A stretch of 13,102 bases of DNA from JABMMZ01 sp964600345 (GTDB lineage Bacteria; Bacteroidota; Bacteroidia; NS11-12g; UBA955), in assembly GCA_964600345.1 (NCBI GenBank), contig CAZRKA010000101.1:1-13102 (forward strand), read 5' to 3'. Position 1 is the stretch's first letter. The number at the start of each line of letters is the position of its first letter. The notes below the pieces were generated by a model. The model ran no database searches. It was not told the DNA's origin and saw nothing but the letters and a program-made list of their open reading frames with translations. Position numbers and translations under genes: made by a program. Shown in pieces: positions 5,999 to 13,102 of the stretch.

Positions 5999-8814
5999 CA
6001 GATTTTTATAATTTTAGCTGTAAATATGCCTTCACCGGTTTGAATGATGACGGTATAAATGCCCGGCTCAAAGCCTTTGAGATTGAGATTTAAAACATTG
6101 TCATTAAAATTGAATTGCTCGATTTTCACTTCCTGACCGAGGTTGTTTATAATCCGTACAACTGAAATCCTGGTACCGTTTATGCCATTATACGAAATAT
6201 TCAATTCATCATAAAAGGGATTTGGAAAAAGACTCCATTCCAGATTTTCATCACTCCAGTTGCATAATCCCAAATCCGTAGTTTCTCCGTTATAGTCTAT
6301 TCCCTGCAATCTTATTTCCTCAAATTGTCTGATGTTCTCCAGTTGAAAACTGTAAAAAGAATTATTAGCGGATGGTATAATTCTTATAATTTCCCAAAAT
6401 ACGCCATTATATCCTTCAACCTTATATGAGTTGTATTTATCATTATCGTACACGTAAAAACGTATTTCCTTTCCTTTAATTGTATTTAAACAATTGATAT
6501 TTGCTAATTCGATAGGTAAACTGCTGCAGACAACCACGACCAATTGTGAATCCAAATGCTGACAGAGTGTTGCCGGATTGGTTATCCTTAATGTGGTAAG
6601 ATATGTTCCAATGCTGCTGTATAAAATAACTCCGGGGCTATCCAGTCCGAATCCGGTTGTATCCGATGGGTTTCCTCCGTTAAACAACCATTGGTATTGG
6701 AAACCGGCTCCATTGTTAAGACTGCTGCTCCAGTTTACAGTGTCGCTGCACGAATTGGTTGCGGTATTGATAGTTTCACTGACCGGTAAACTCAGGGCAT
6801 TCAATTGAAATGTGTCTCTCATAACACAATTGCCTGCTGTATCGGTAGCAATCAATATTTTGCTGCCGGAAGCCGTTACAGTCAGACTGAAGGTGTCTCT
6901 GTTTCCTGCAGCAGGATTCCAGCTATAGACAACATTTGATAAATTAGGGTTAACTGATCCAAGTCTTACCCTTTGATTGAGACATACAGATGTATCTGCA
7001 TTTGCAATAAGGCTGATCAACCTTGCAGTATCAAAAATCCCCTGACTCAGATTGAAGTATGAACCGCTGCCACTTAACTGAAGTTTACTGCCTCTGATCA
7101 TGTAAACATTGTCCCCTGAAAGCGGAAAGCTATCGGTAAATGTTGTCGAAGCAGTGCTGCCAAGCAGTGTAAAACTGCTGTCGATATGAGATGCTCTGGA
7201 AATATAGTATAGATGAACTGCAGTATCTGAAGATGCATTCCAGTTGAGTTTAATCCTCTGAAAGCAGCTGTCCTGAATAGCTGTCAATACACTTGCAGGA
7301 ATTACAGGCTGCATGCGGACACTTGGATCGCCCAGAAGTGAAACATGGGTTTGGAGATAACAGAATGATGCAACGGGGTATAAATAGTTAGTATTAGTAA
7401 GGGTATCTATATTGTTTTGCGACCTGAGCATACTGTAACCTATGGTTTCGCCCATGCCCATGTGGTGAAAAAACAAAGGCGGTCTTCCGACATAAAATGT
7501 ATTCAAAACATTGCCCTGCGCCGCCAGTGGGGCTCTTAAAAAATTATTGGGATTATCCCAGTCGCCGAAATAAGAACCAAAAAAACCACTGAACACGCTT
7601 TTTACTTCCTGGGTGCTGCCGGCAAACTGACCGGTATTGCCGATACCACTGCAGTTGATATAAGAACCTGTACCAAAACCAAAGCTCCATAAATAATCAC
7701 CGGTGTCGAGCGTGCTTAAATAGTCTAAGGATTTGGTAACAGAATCGGCAATCAAAGGTGCCATATTTCTGTAGGCATTGGTAGCAAAATGTTCGTCCGG
7801 GTTCCCCGAAGGATAATTAAGAAAACCTACATTATCGTCAAGTAAACAACGCTCTCTTATTACATCAATTTTATGCCTGAATCTGTGATTTTTGGTAAGA
7901 TATCGCCTTAATAGTTCCCTTTCATTTTGCGTAAATGCAGTCATATTGGCCAGATCTATCCTGCCGATTTGAAGAGAATTAAGTACAAAATGTTCCAGAA
8001 AACTCGAGTAGTCAAATTTGCCGTCATTAGGCACATTGTTATTGGCTGCTCTTGCTCCAAGTGTATTGTTTACGGCACTATCAGGCCACACAGGCAGATC
8101 TGTACAACCGTAATAGATATCTGCCGGCCAGGCACCTTCGTGACTGGGTGGAGATGAAGTCGTGGTATGTCCGTCGGGTGGAAAATACGCGCTTGGACCT
8201 CTGAAATCGCCGGAATAAGGAACGGCGAGATTGCCAAGCAGTATTACCGATTTTAAATTTGCAGGATCGGCATTGTACCTGGACACGATATAAGATTTAA
8301 TCTGAGCAACCGTTGTGAGCGAATCGAACCAGTGCAGTTCTGTTTTCCATCCATCCCCAATCAAATCATTGCGAAAGGTTCTGATATCATTTTCGAGAAA
8401 GCTGCGGTGAGTGCTGTCTGCAAGCAATAAGATCTTACCGCGGTTTAAAACCACCGGTAACCTGTTTCCGGCCAGTATATAGCCGTATACTTCAAAGCCG
8501 TCATATCCGGAATCCTTTTCAAACATATATTCGAAAACAGAACCTGTTAATATCGTGTCATTGAATGTAGAATCGTAATTTCCCAGACTGCGGTATGCCG
8601 AACCCCAGCCAAGTATATCGCGGTTTTTGCGGTAAACCCTCTGTGCATGATTTACCGGTGCCCGGTATGGCCATTTGAATTCAAGTACAGACTGAGTGGA
8701 ATTAATGGTCCGGGCACTGCAGGAAACTTCAATATTGTAAGACCGGATTCCTTGTCCAAATACACTATTGCCACTGATTATCAGAATTAAAACTAAAAAT
8801 AAATTTCGAAGCAA
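5998..8814 (-). CDS. T9SS-exported protein with a gingipain-like (C25) fold lacking the catalytic dyad
   Basis: 938 residues. A signal peptide (LVLILIISGNSVFG, then Gln) is followed by a domain with the layout of peptidase family C25: KILLLADS (about 127), VILLGNLAVP (about 189), ADIYYGCTD (about 228), LQIGRIDLA (about 281), and a closing LLGDPSVRM (about 491). Where gingipains have the catalytic His (GHGS) this protein has SFGFGTGS (about 378), and where they have the catalytic Cys it has GFFGSYFGDWD (about 409). FLRAPLA and FHHMGMGETIGYS follow. I therefore infer a non-peptidase. Next come an Fn3-like region (about 505-600), PKD-like repeats (about 602-761) and a T9SS type A sorting domain (from about 856, LFPNPFYDEL). 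The protein is probably anchored on or released from the cell surface. The start is non-ATG: TTG at 8814 is chosen because the frame has no ATG between the upstream stop (8833-8835) and the signal peptide. It shares one base with the next gene. Confidence 0.85.
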   Translation of the reverse strand: MLRNLFLVLILIISGNSVFGQGIRSYNIEVSCSARTINSTQSVLEFKWPYRAPVNHAQRVYRKNRDILGWGSAYRSLGNYDSTFNDTILTGSVFEYMFEKDSGYDGFEVYGYILAGNRLPVVLNRGKILLLADSTHRSFLENDIRTFRNDLIGDGWKTELHWFDSLTTVAQIKSYIVSRYNADPANLKSVILLGNLAVPYSGDFRGPSAYFPPDGHTTTSSPPSHEGAWPADIYYGCTDLPVWPDSAVNNTLGARAANNNVPNDGKFDYSSFLEHFVLNSLQIGRIDLANMTAFTQNERELLRRYLTKNHRFRHKIDVIRERCLLDDNVGFLNYPSGNPDEHFATNAYRNMAPLIADSVTKSLDYLSTLDTGDYLWSFGFGTGSYINCSGIGNTGQFAGSTQEVKSVFSGFFGSYFGDWDNPNNFLRAPLAAQGNVLNTFYVGRPPLFFHHMGMGETIGYSMLRSQNNIDTLTNTNYLYPVASFCYLQTHVSLLGDPSVRMQPVIPASVLTAIQDSCFQRIKLNWNASSDTAVHLYYISRASHIDSSFTLLGSTASTTFTDSFPLSGDNVYMIRGSKLQLSGSGSYFNLSQGIFDTARLISLIANADTSVCLNQRVRLGSVNPNLSNVVYSWNPAAGNRDTFSLTVTASGSKILIATDTAGNCVMRDTFQLNALSLPVSETINTATNSCSDTVNWSSSLNNGAGFQYQWLFNGGNPSDTTGFGLDSPGVILYSSIGTYLTTLRITNPATLCQHLDSQLVVVVCSSLPIELANINCLNTIKGKEIRFYVYDNDKYNSYKVEGYNGVFWEIIRIIPSANNSFYSFQLENIRQFEEIRLQGIDYNGETTDLGLCNWSDENLEWSLFPNPFYDELNISYNGINGTRISVVRIINNLGQEVKIEQFNFNDNVLNLNLKGFEPGIYTVIIQTGEGIFTAKIIKI

Positions 8815-8841
8815 TGGTGATTTGTGTATAAATTAATAAAA

Positions 8842-8874
8842 CAAAAATATGACTTTTTATTCACTTTTTCCCAA
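8842..8874 (-). promoter_or_regulatory. Bacteroidota-type promoter for the exported protein and Gre-like gene
   Basis: On the - strand TATTTTTG (8849 to 8842) matches the -7 element TAnnTTTG exactly, with a TTG (8874 to 8872) 22 bases upstream as a -33 element. The -33 part lies in the last codons of the ATP-grasp gene. Transcription would begin near 8836, leaving about 20 bases before the TTG start at 8814. This suggests that the downstream gene pair can be expressed apart from the two genes before it. Confidence 0.6.
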
Positions 8875-9867
8875 GTGCCTTTTTACAATTTTTTTGACAA
8901 CGACAGCGGTTCTTTGCGGCTTAACACCTTTTAATTTATTGTATTTACTGATTTTCTCCATTGATTTCCAGTGATTTACAAATGTTTTGAGCGCTTTAAA
9001 ATAACCTGTTCTGCTATCGTAAACAACGGTGGGTTCTGCGGCTAGTCCGTTAAACTCTATGAAGCAGATTTTTTCAAATGTCTCCAGATCTTTTAAACTC
9101 TTGGTTTTTACGTCAAATCTTCCGTATTCAAATACCCGGCAATCTTTGAGAAACATCGCAAAGCGTTCCTGCATTGCAGGACTGATTTTTAAACCGGCGT
9201 CAATGAATTCTGTTCCCTTATTGTGATTTCCTATTTGATGAACCAAAATCTCCTCCCCTTTTGCAGGAATATATTCTTCCTTAATGCCGCTGAGTTCCAG
9301 TAAATTTTTGTAAGCATAAATTCCCCTGTGGCTTGATTTAATCAATATAGAAAAATTACTGTAGCCGTCACCTGAAACTTTGAAAAATTTCTTTTCAGTC
9401 AATGACAGTATTTTGTGTTTGCACAGATCAGGATCATAAACCACAAAAACAGAAAACTCTAATGGGAAACTATTAAATTCCTGTATCAATATATCTTCAT
9501 CGTACAGAATCAATATATCATTCAAGCGTGATTTATCGTCAATTTTGCACAATCTCTTCCCCCGTTCACCCTGATCAGGTTTTATAATCAGCGGGTATTT
9601 GAATCTTTGTGAATCAATGTCAGCTATTTCACCTTTTCTCACCAGTATACTTCCGGGTCGGAACTGCTGCGGAATAAATTTATCAGTAGTGCTCTTGGAA
9701 TCGAAGAACAATCCACCCATGGGATCGAAACCGGTATTGACATTGGTAAAGAAGAAAAAGTTTCTGTTTATAATACCTCTGTAAACAAAATAAAAAAACA
9801 AAGGCAGATAAAAGGCCCACATCGGCCAGTATTCATAATTTGACAAACGAACTAAAAAGCGCTTCAT
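8857..9867 (-). CDS. Membrane-anchored ATP-grasp protein, D-Ala-D-Ala-ligase-like fold
   Basis: 336 residues from the ATG at 9867, which overlaps the stop of the preceding gene as ATGA. A longer frame back to a TTG at 9918 would overlap that gene by 55 bases and is less likely. Residues 13-32 (YWPMWAFYLPLFFYFVYRGI) are hydrophobic and could form a membrane segment or re-entrant helix. The ATP-grasp features are YPLIIKP with Lys96 (ATP-binding lysine) followed by a Gly-rich loop DQGERGKRL, ILIQEF (adenine-side strand), RFDVK with Asp252, and FIEFNG with Glu271 and Asn273. The last three residues match the magnesium ligands of D-Ala-D-Ala ligase, so the enzyme should be active. ATP-grasp enzymes join a carboxylate to an amine or thiol through an acyl phosphate; the substrates here cannot be read from the sequence. 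It is not a standard Ddl: the N-terminal domain is replaced by the hydrophobic segment. The C-terminus is Lys/Arg-rich. Confidence 0.82.
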   Translation of the reverse strand: MKRFLVRLSNYEYWPMWAFYLPLFFYFVYRGIINRNFFFFTNVNTGFDPMGGLFFDSKSTTDKFIPQQFRPGSILVRKGEIADIDSQRFKYPLIIKPDQGERGKRLCKIDDKSRLNDILILYDEDILIQEFNSFPLEFSVFVVYDPDLCKHKILSLTEKKFFKVSGDGYSNFSILIKSSHRGIYAYKNLLELSGIKEEYIPAKGEEILVHQIGNHNKGTEFIDAGLKISPAMQERFAMFLKDCRVFEYGRFDVKTKSLKDLETFEKICFIEFNGLAAEPTVVYDSRTGYFKALKTFVNHWKSMEKISKYNKLKGVKPQRTAVVVKKIVKRHLGKSE

Positions 9868-10538
9868 TTGATCTGGTATACCGAATTTTGACCGCTTAAG
9901 AGGTTTTGAAACCGGCAAACCGTATTGTTTTCCTTTAAAACGAACTGAGTAATGCTGCTGCTTAACGGACGGCTCAGAAATTTGTTTTTGGGTCCCCCAA
10001 TCCGGTAATCCATATGAAACCTGAGCACAGAATCGGGATTGTAAGTTTTAAGGTCTTCAAAACCTTGTTTAATTAAGAAACTAAGCTGAGGACTGTAAAG
10101 GGTTGCTGAGCATCTGACAAATAATTTATTTCTGTTCAGCCTTGTCAATACAGGGTTGCGGCCATCATAAACCAGTAATTCGGAAAGCCGGGTTTTTCGG
10201 TTGAACGAGAAAATACTGAATGGTTCAATTTTTTGTGACGAGAGTCTGGCCAGAGTTTCGGCCATATTGTTTTCCTTCAGCAAATCCAGTAAAATGATTC
10301 CCCTGCTTTTGGTGTAAGGCAAATCCCTTTTGTGTTTAATGTCGCCGCCATTTTGAATACAAATAACACTTCTGTCATTAATACCGATCCAGGTTCCTCC
10401 CGATACAAGATCCAGCGGACAAAATACAGTAGAACCAAAGCGATATTCCGGCTCTGCAAAAGAACGCTGATTGTCTTCGTCGCGGTTAAACGTCAATATA
10501 GATTCACTTTCATTTAAAACAAGACTAACGATGCACAT
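9864..10538 (-). CDS. NRDE (TANGO2) family protein
   Basis: 224 residues. The diagnostic motifs are present: Met-Cys at the start (Cys2 would be N-terminal after Met removal), NRDE at 18-21, and GGTWIGIN at 47-54. The family is named for NRDE and its animal members are TANGO2; an N-terminal-nucleophile hydrolase-like fold with the Cys as nucleophile has been proposed, but the bacterial substrate is not settled. Length is a little short of the usual 240-270 residues. There is no signal peptide, so it should be cytoplasmic. The ATG at 10538 gives exactly the required Met-Cys N-terminus, which supports this start. It is the first gene of the - strand block and its stop overlaps the start of the ATP-grasp gene (ATGA), so the two are likely made together. 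Confidence 0.88.
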   Translation of the reverse strand: MCIVSLVLNESESILTFNRDEDNQRSFAEPEYRFGSTVFCPLDLVSGGTWIGINDRSVICIQNGGDIKHKRDLPYTKSRGIILLDLLKENNMAETLARLSSQKIEPFSIFSFNRKTRLSELLVYDGRNPVLTRLNRNKLFVRCSATLYSPQLSFLIKQGFEDLKTYNPDSVLRFHMDYRIGGPKNKFLSRPLSSSITQFVLKENNTVCRFQNLLSGQNSVYQIK

Positions 10539-10567
10539 AATTTGATTGCTGTTGAAAACATAAGCCG

Positions 10568-10612
10568 AAAAAGGCCTTAATACCCTACAAATATAGGTAT
10601 TTGGCCCTTTTT
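10568..10612. repeat. Imperfect palindrome in the divergent promoter region
   Basis: A 45-base imperfect inverted repeat: arms AAAAAGG-CC / GG-CCCTTTTT at the outside and AATACC-TA / TA-GGTATT inside, with two single-C bulges, a small TT/T internal mismatch, and loop CAAATA (10588-10593). About 17 base pairs can form. Both strands end in a T run, so it has the shape of a bidirectional terminator, yet it lies between two diverging genes. It could be an operator, an attenuator for the - strand block, or a relic. Confidence 0.6.
10588..10595 (-). promoter_or_regulatory. Candidate -7 element for the NRDE/ATP-grasp block
   Basis: On the - strand TATATTTG (10595 to 10588) matches the Bacteroidota -7 element TAnnTTTG exactly. 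It would give a leader of about 40 bases before the ATG at 10538. No clear TTG -33 element stands at the usual distance. It lies in the loop of the palindrome, so a protein bound there, or DNA extrusion, would affect it. Confidence 0.5.
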
Positions 10613-10676
10613 AAGTTACTAAATAAATTGTACATAATATCCCTTGCCGGTGGTGAATTTAATTTTTTTTATGTAT

Positions 10677-10684
10677 TATATTTG
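10677..10684 (+). promoter_or_regulatory. -7 promoter element for the DUF3127 gene
   Basis: TATATTTG (10677-10684) matches TAnnTTTG exactly and is 20 bases from the ATG at 10705, so the leader would be short (about 14 bases). A T-rich tract (10661-10670) lies just upstream. No good TTG -33 element is seen. Confidence 0.65.
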
Positions 10685-10704
10685 TACTTCAATCTTTTAT
10701 CAAA

Positions 10705-11073
10705 ATGGAAATAACAGGCAGAATTATTCAGAAACTGGGGCTGCAGGAAGGCACCAGTGCAAAAGGCGGTTGGAAAAAGCAGGATTTTATAATAGAGACT
10801 AGCGATAAGTTCCCTAAAAAGATCTGTGTTTCTGCCTGGAGCGAAAAAGTAGATGAACTTAACAGGTACAACATTAATGATGACGTTAAACTTTCGGTTA
10901 ACATAGAAAGCCGCGAATACAACGGCAAATGGTACACGGATGTAAGGTTCTGGAAAATCGAATCGGCATCGGCTCAGGGCCAGACCAGAGACAATTCATC
11001 ACAGGCTCCCCCTGTATTTGAAGAGATGAACGAATTCGGAAACGAAAATGTGAGCGACGACCTGCCATTCTAA
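10705..11073 (+). CDS. DUF3127 protein with SSB-like C-terminal tip
   Basis: 122 residues. The first 88 or so (MEITGRIIQKLG to DVRFWKIES) form the DUF3127 core: alternating beta-strands, GGWKKQDFIIET, and KWYTDVRFWKIE, which look like an OB-fold as in single-stranded-DNA-binding proteins. A flexible Gln/Ser/Pro/Asn linker follows, and the protein ends in SDDLPF. Bacterial SSB proteins end in the same way (DDDIPF) and use that tip to recruit repair and replication proteins. A role in binding single-stranded DNA or RNA is therefore inferred, not shown. The ATG is 20 bases after a good -7 promoter element. The M42 peptidase gene starts 11 bases after its stop, so the two are likely cotranscribed though not obviously related in function. 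Confidence 0.85.
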   Translation: MEITGRIIQKLGLQEGTSAKGGWKKQDFIIETSDKFPKKICVSAWSEKVDELNRYNINDDVKLSVNIESREYNGKWYTDVRFWKIESASAQGQTRDNSSQAPPVFEEMNEFGNENVSDDLPF

Positions 11074-11084
11074 TCATTTGTTAA

Positions 11085-12155
11085 ATGGATAAGAAGAGTA
11101 AGGCCTTTCTTTACAATTATCTCAACAATACTTCACCTACGGGATTCGAAACTTCGGGTCAGAAAATCTGGCTCGACTACCTGAAACAGTATTCGGATGA
11201 CTATATTTCAGACGCCTACGGCTCTGTTGCAGCTATAATAAATCCCGGAAAGAAATATAAAGTTGTAATTGAAGCACATGCAGATGAAATTTCCTGGTTT
11301 GTTAAATACATTAGCGAGGATGGCTACTTATATGTAACGAGAAATGGCGGTTCTGATCATCTTATAGCTCCGTCTATGCGGGTTAATATATTAACCGAGA
11401 AAGGTCCTGTAAAGGGAATTTTCGGTTGGCCCGCAATTCACGTCCGAATGGGCGAAAAAGAAGTAACTCCAAATACCGATAACATCTTTATCGACGTTGG
11501 CTGTTCAAAAAAGTCTGAAGTAGAAAAACTTGGCATTCACGTCGGTTCTGTTGCCGTTTTTGAAGATGAACTGATGGAACTCAATGGTACCTACTTAACC
11601 GGCCGGGCACTGGATAACAGAATCGGAGGATATATGATAGCCGAAGTAGCCCGCAGAATCAAAGAAAATAAAAAATCACTGCCTTTTACCCTTTATGTGG
11701 TAAATGCAGTTCAGGAAGAGATTGGTTTGCGTGGAGCTGAAATGATTTCACGTAAGATAAAACCTGATGTGGCTATCATAACGGATGTTTGCCATGATAC
11801 ACATTCGCCATTATACGATAAAAAGAAGCAGGGAGATCAGAAATGCGGTCACGGTCCGGTACTTACGTACGGTCCAGCCGTTCAGAACAATTTGTTGAAA
11901 ATGGTGATTCAGGTTGCCGAAAAACAAAAGATACCATTCCAGAGAGCTGCCGTCAGCAGAAGCACCGGTACCGATACAGACAGTTTCGCCTATAGCGGTG
12001 AAGGTGTACCTTCTGCCCTGATATCGCTACCTTTAAAGTATATGCATACAACGGTGGAAACTGTGCACAAAAAGGATCTGGAACAGGTGATAGATCTGAT
12101 GTATCATTTTGTAATTCAGCTTAAAGCAGGCCACGACTTCAGATACATTAAATAA
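11085..12155 (+). CDS. M42 family metalloaminopeptidase
   Basis: 356 residues, the normal length for this family of dinuclear-metal aminopeptidases (glutamyl aminopeptidase, deblocking aminopeptidase, once called endoglucanase M). The expected metal and catalytic residues are all present: His66 and Asp68 in EAHADE, bridging Asp177 in GRALDNR, the catalytic Glu211 and metal-binding Glu212 in VQEEIGLRGA, Asp234 in ITDVCHD, and His321 in KYMHTTVE. The stretch between residues 75 and 165 fits the PDZ-like/beta-barrel insertion that builds the large oligomer in known members. No signal peptide, so it should trim peptides in the cytoplasm. It follows the DUF3127 gene by 11 bases. The ATG at 11085 leads straight into a conserved helix, with no better start nearby. 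Its exact residue preference cannot be told. Confidence 0.93.
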   Translation: MDKKSKAFLYNYLNNTSPTGFETSGQKIWLDYLKQYSDDYISDAYGSVAAIINPGKKYKVVIEAHADEISWFVKYISEDGYLYVTRNGGSDHLIAPSMRVNILTEKGPVKGIFGWPAIHVRMGEKEVTPNTDNIFIDVGCSKKSEVEKLGIHVGSVAVFEDELMELNGTYLTGRALDNRIGGYMIAEVARRIKENKKSLPFTLYVVNAVQEEIGLRGAEMISRKIKPDVAIITDVCHDTHSPLYDKKKQGDQKCGHGPVLTYGPAVQNNLLKMVIQVAEKQKIPFQRAAVSRSTGTDTDSFAYSGEGVPSALISLPLKYMHTTVETVHKKDLEQVIDLMYHFVIQLKAGHDFRYIK

Positions 12156-12230
12156 AAATACACCTGCTAACACCATTGTATTTTAACTGAAAACTGATTT
12201 GGTCAAAACAGAACATAAAACCACGGGCAC

Positions 12231-13097
12231 GTGAAATATTTCTTTTCAAATATTCTCGTCGGTTTTCTTAAACTGATTTCCAGACTCCCAATTGGTTTTC
12301 TTTATCTGATATCCAATCTACTTTATATCGTAATCTACCGATTAGCCTCATACCGCACAGCGGTAGTTCGCACAAATCTTCAATTATCATTTCCTGAAAA
12401 AACCGAAGATGAGCGGCTTAAAATAGAGAAAGCATACTACCGCTACCTATGCGATCTGATTCTGGAAACCGTAAAAGGATTTACGGCCGGTAAAGCATTT
12501 TTAAACAAACGCGTTGAGTACATCAGAAGTGAAATACTGGACGAATTGCATAATTCCGGTCAAAGTGCAATTGTTGTTATGGGGCATTGCGGTAACTGGG
12601 AATGGATATGTCGTTCTGCAGCATTTAAAATGAAAAACAGAGTCATTGTAGCCTATAAACCACTTTCTGACAAAACATTTGATAAACTGATAGCCCGGGC
12701 AAGAACAGAATTTGGTGTCAGGCAGGTGCCAATGTCGCAGGTAGGCAGGTTTATTTTGCAGGAAAAACAACCTTTTTTACTCATTTTATTATCAGATCAG
12801 TCACCTTCATATCTCAATGGCGTGTATTGGACCAAATTCTTAAATCAGGAAACAGCAGTCTTGAATGGTGCGGAGAAACTGTCTAAAAGGTTTAATCTGC
12901 CTTTATTGTTTAATGACATTAAACGTTTAAAGAGAGGTTATTATACGTGTGAAACTAAACTGTTGCTTAATGTTGATCAAAATTTACCGGAAGGTCGAAT
13001 TAGTGAAATTCACACCCGGGTACTGGAAGATAAAATTAAGGAACAACCGGAAATCTGGCTGTGGAGTCACCGACGCTGGAAACATAAAAAACCATAA
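12231..13097 (+). CDS. LpxL-like lysophospholipid/lipid A acyltransferase
   Basis: 288 residues of the lysophospholipid acyltransferase superfamily, closest in layout to the late lipid A acyltransferases (LpxL/HtrB). An N-terminal hydrophobic region (residues 5-39) anchors it in the inner membrane. YRTAVVRTNLQLSFPEKT is the usual region after it. The catalytic HxxxxE/D motif is GHCGNWEW with His119 and Glu124. LLSDQSP (about 187) is the second conserved block, and the C-terminus ends in IWLWSHRRWKHKKP, typical of the family (WLWxHRRWK). It likely moves an acyl chain to lipid A or to a related lipid; the acceptor is inferred. The start is GTG at 12231, which gives a plausible MKYFFSN N-terminus; no ATG is available before the membrane segment. 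It lies 75 bases after the M42 gene with no clear terminator or promoter between, so read-through is possible. It ends five bases from the window edge. Confidence 0.92.
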   Translation: MKYFFSNILVGFLKLISRLPIGFLYLISNLLYIVIYRLASYRTAVVRTNLQLSFPEKTEDERLKIEKAYYRYLCDLILETVKGFTAGKAFLNKRVEYIRSEILDELHNSGQSAIVVMGHCGNWEWICRSAAFKMKNRVIVAYKPLSDKTFDKLIARARTEFGVRQVPMSQVGRFILQEKQPFLLILLSDQSPSYLNGVYWTKFLNQETAVLNGAEKLSKRFNLPLLFNDIKRLKRGYYTCETKLLLNVDQNLPEGRISEIHTRVLEDKIKEQPEIWLWSHRRWKHKKP

Positions 13098-13102
13098 TAT
13101 AA

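Noticed and set aside
9868..9918. Longer N-terminus (TTG start at 9918) for the ATP-grasp protein
   Set aside because: It would overlap the NRDE gene by 55 bases; the ATG at 9867 gives a clean ATGA junction and begins at the recognisable MKRFLVRLSNYEYWP region.
12176..12201. Promoter for the acyltransferase (TTG at 12176, CTGATTTG at 12194)
   Set aside because: The -7 match lacks the TA and the spacing (15 bases) is too short for the Bacteroidota consensus.
1..13102. CRISPR arrays, tRNA/rRNA genes, insertion sequences, phage or toxin-antitoxin modules
   Set aside because: No spaced direct repeats, no cloverleaf or rRNA sequence, no transposase or integrase, and no small toxin/antitoxin pair were seen on either strand.

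Overview
The window looks like a piece of chromosome from a member of the Bacteroidota. Evidence: a long secreted protein ending in a type IX secretion (T9SS) sorting domain; a DUF3127 gene, a family I know mainly from this phylum; several copies of the phylum's -7 promoter element (TAnnTTTG); starts without a Shine-Dalgarno; and an A+T-leaning composition. I cannot name the genus. There are no RNA genes, insertion sequences, CRISPR arrays or phage genes. Nothing points to recent transfer.

Layout. (1) Positions 1-1322, + strand: the 3' part of an M16 (insulinase-like) peptidase gene. The half seen here lacks the zinc motif. A strong terminator closes it. (2) 1456-5414, + strand: gyrA, then 26 bases later a secreted or periplasmic TPR protein, probably one operon, closed by a hairpin at about 5437. 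(3) 5546-10538, - strand: a four-gene block read right to left. It encodes a TANGO2/NRDE-family protein, a membrane-anchored ATP-grasp ligase overlapping it by ATGA, a 938-residue T9SS-exported protein with a gingipain-like fold that seems to have lost its catalytic dyad, and a short GreA/GreB-like protein whose start overlaps the previous stop (TGATG). (4) 10539-10704: a divergent promoter region with a 45-base imperfect palindrome. (5) 10705-13097, + strand: a DUF3127 protein with an SSB-like C-terminal tip, an M42 aminopeptidase 11 bases later, then an LpxL-like acyltransferase starting at GTG.

How the genes relate. gyrA, the acyltransferase and the peptidases are housekeeping. The - strand block is the least explained part: two genes tied by overlap (NRDE and ATP-grasp), then a second overlapping pair (exported pseudo-gingipain and Gre-like factor) that appears to have its own promoter inside the end of the ATP-grasp gene. 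No complete new defence or mobile system is visible. The best leads are the dyad-less gingipain-fold surface protein coupled to a Gre-like gene, the ATP-grasp/NRDE pair, and the DUF3127 protein with a DDLPF tail.
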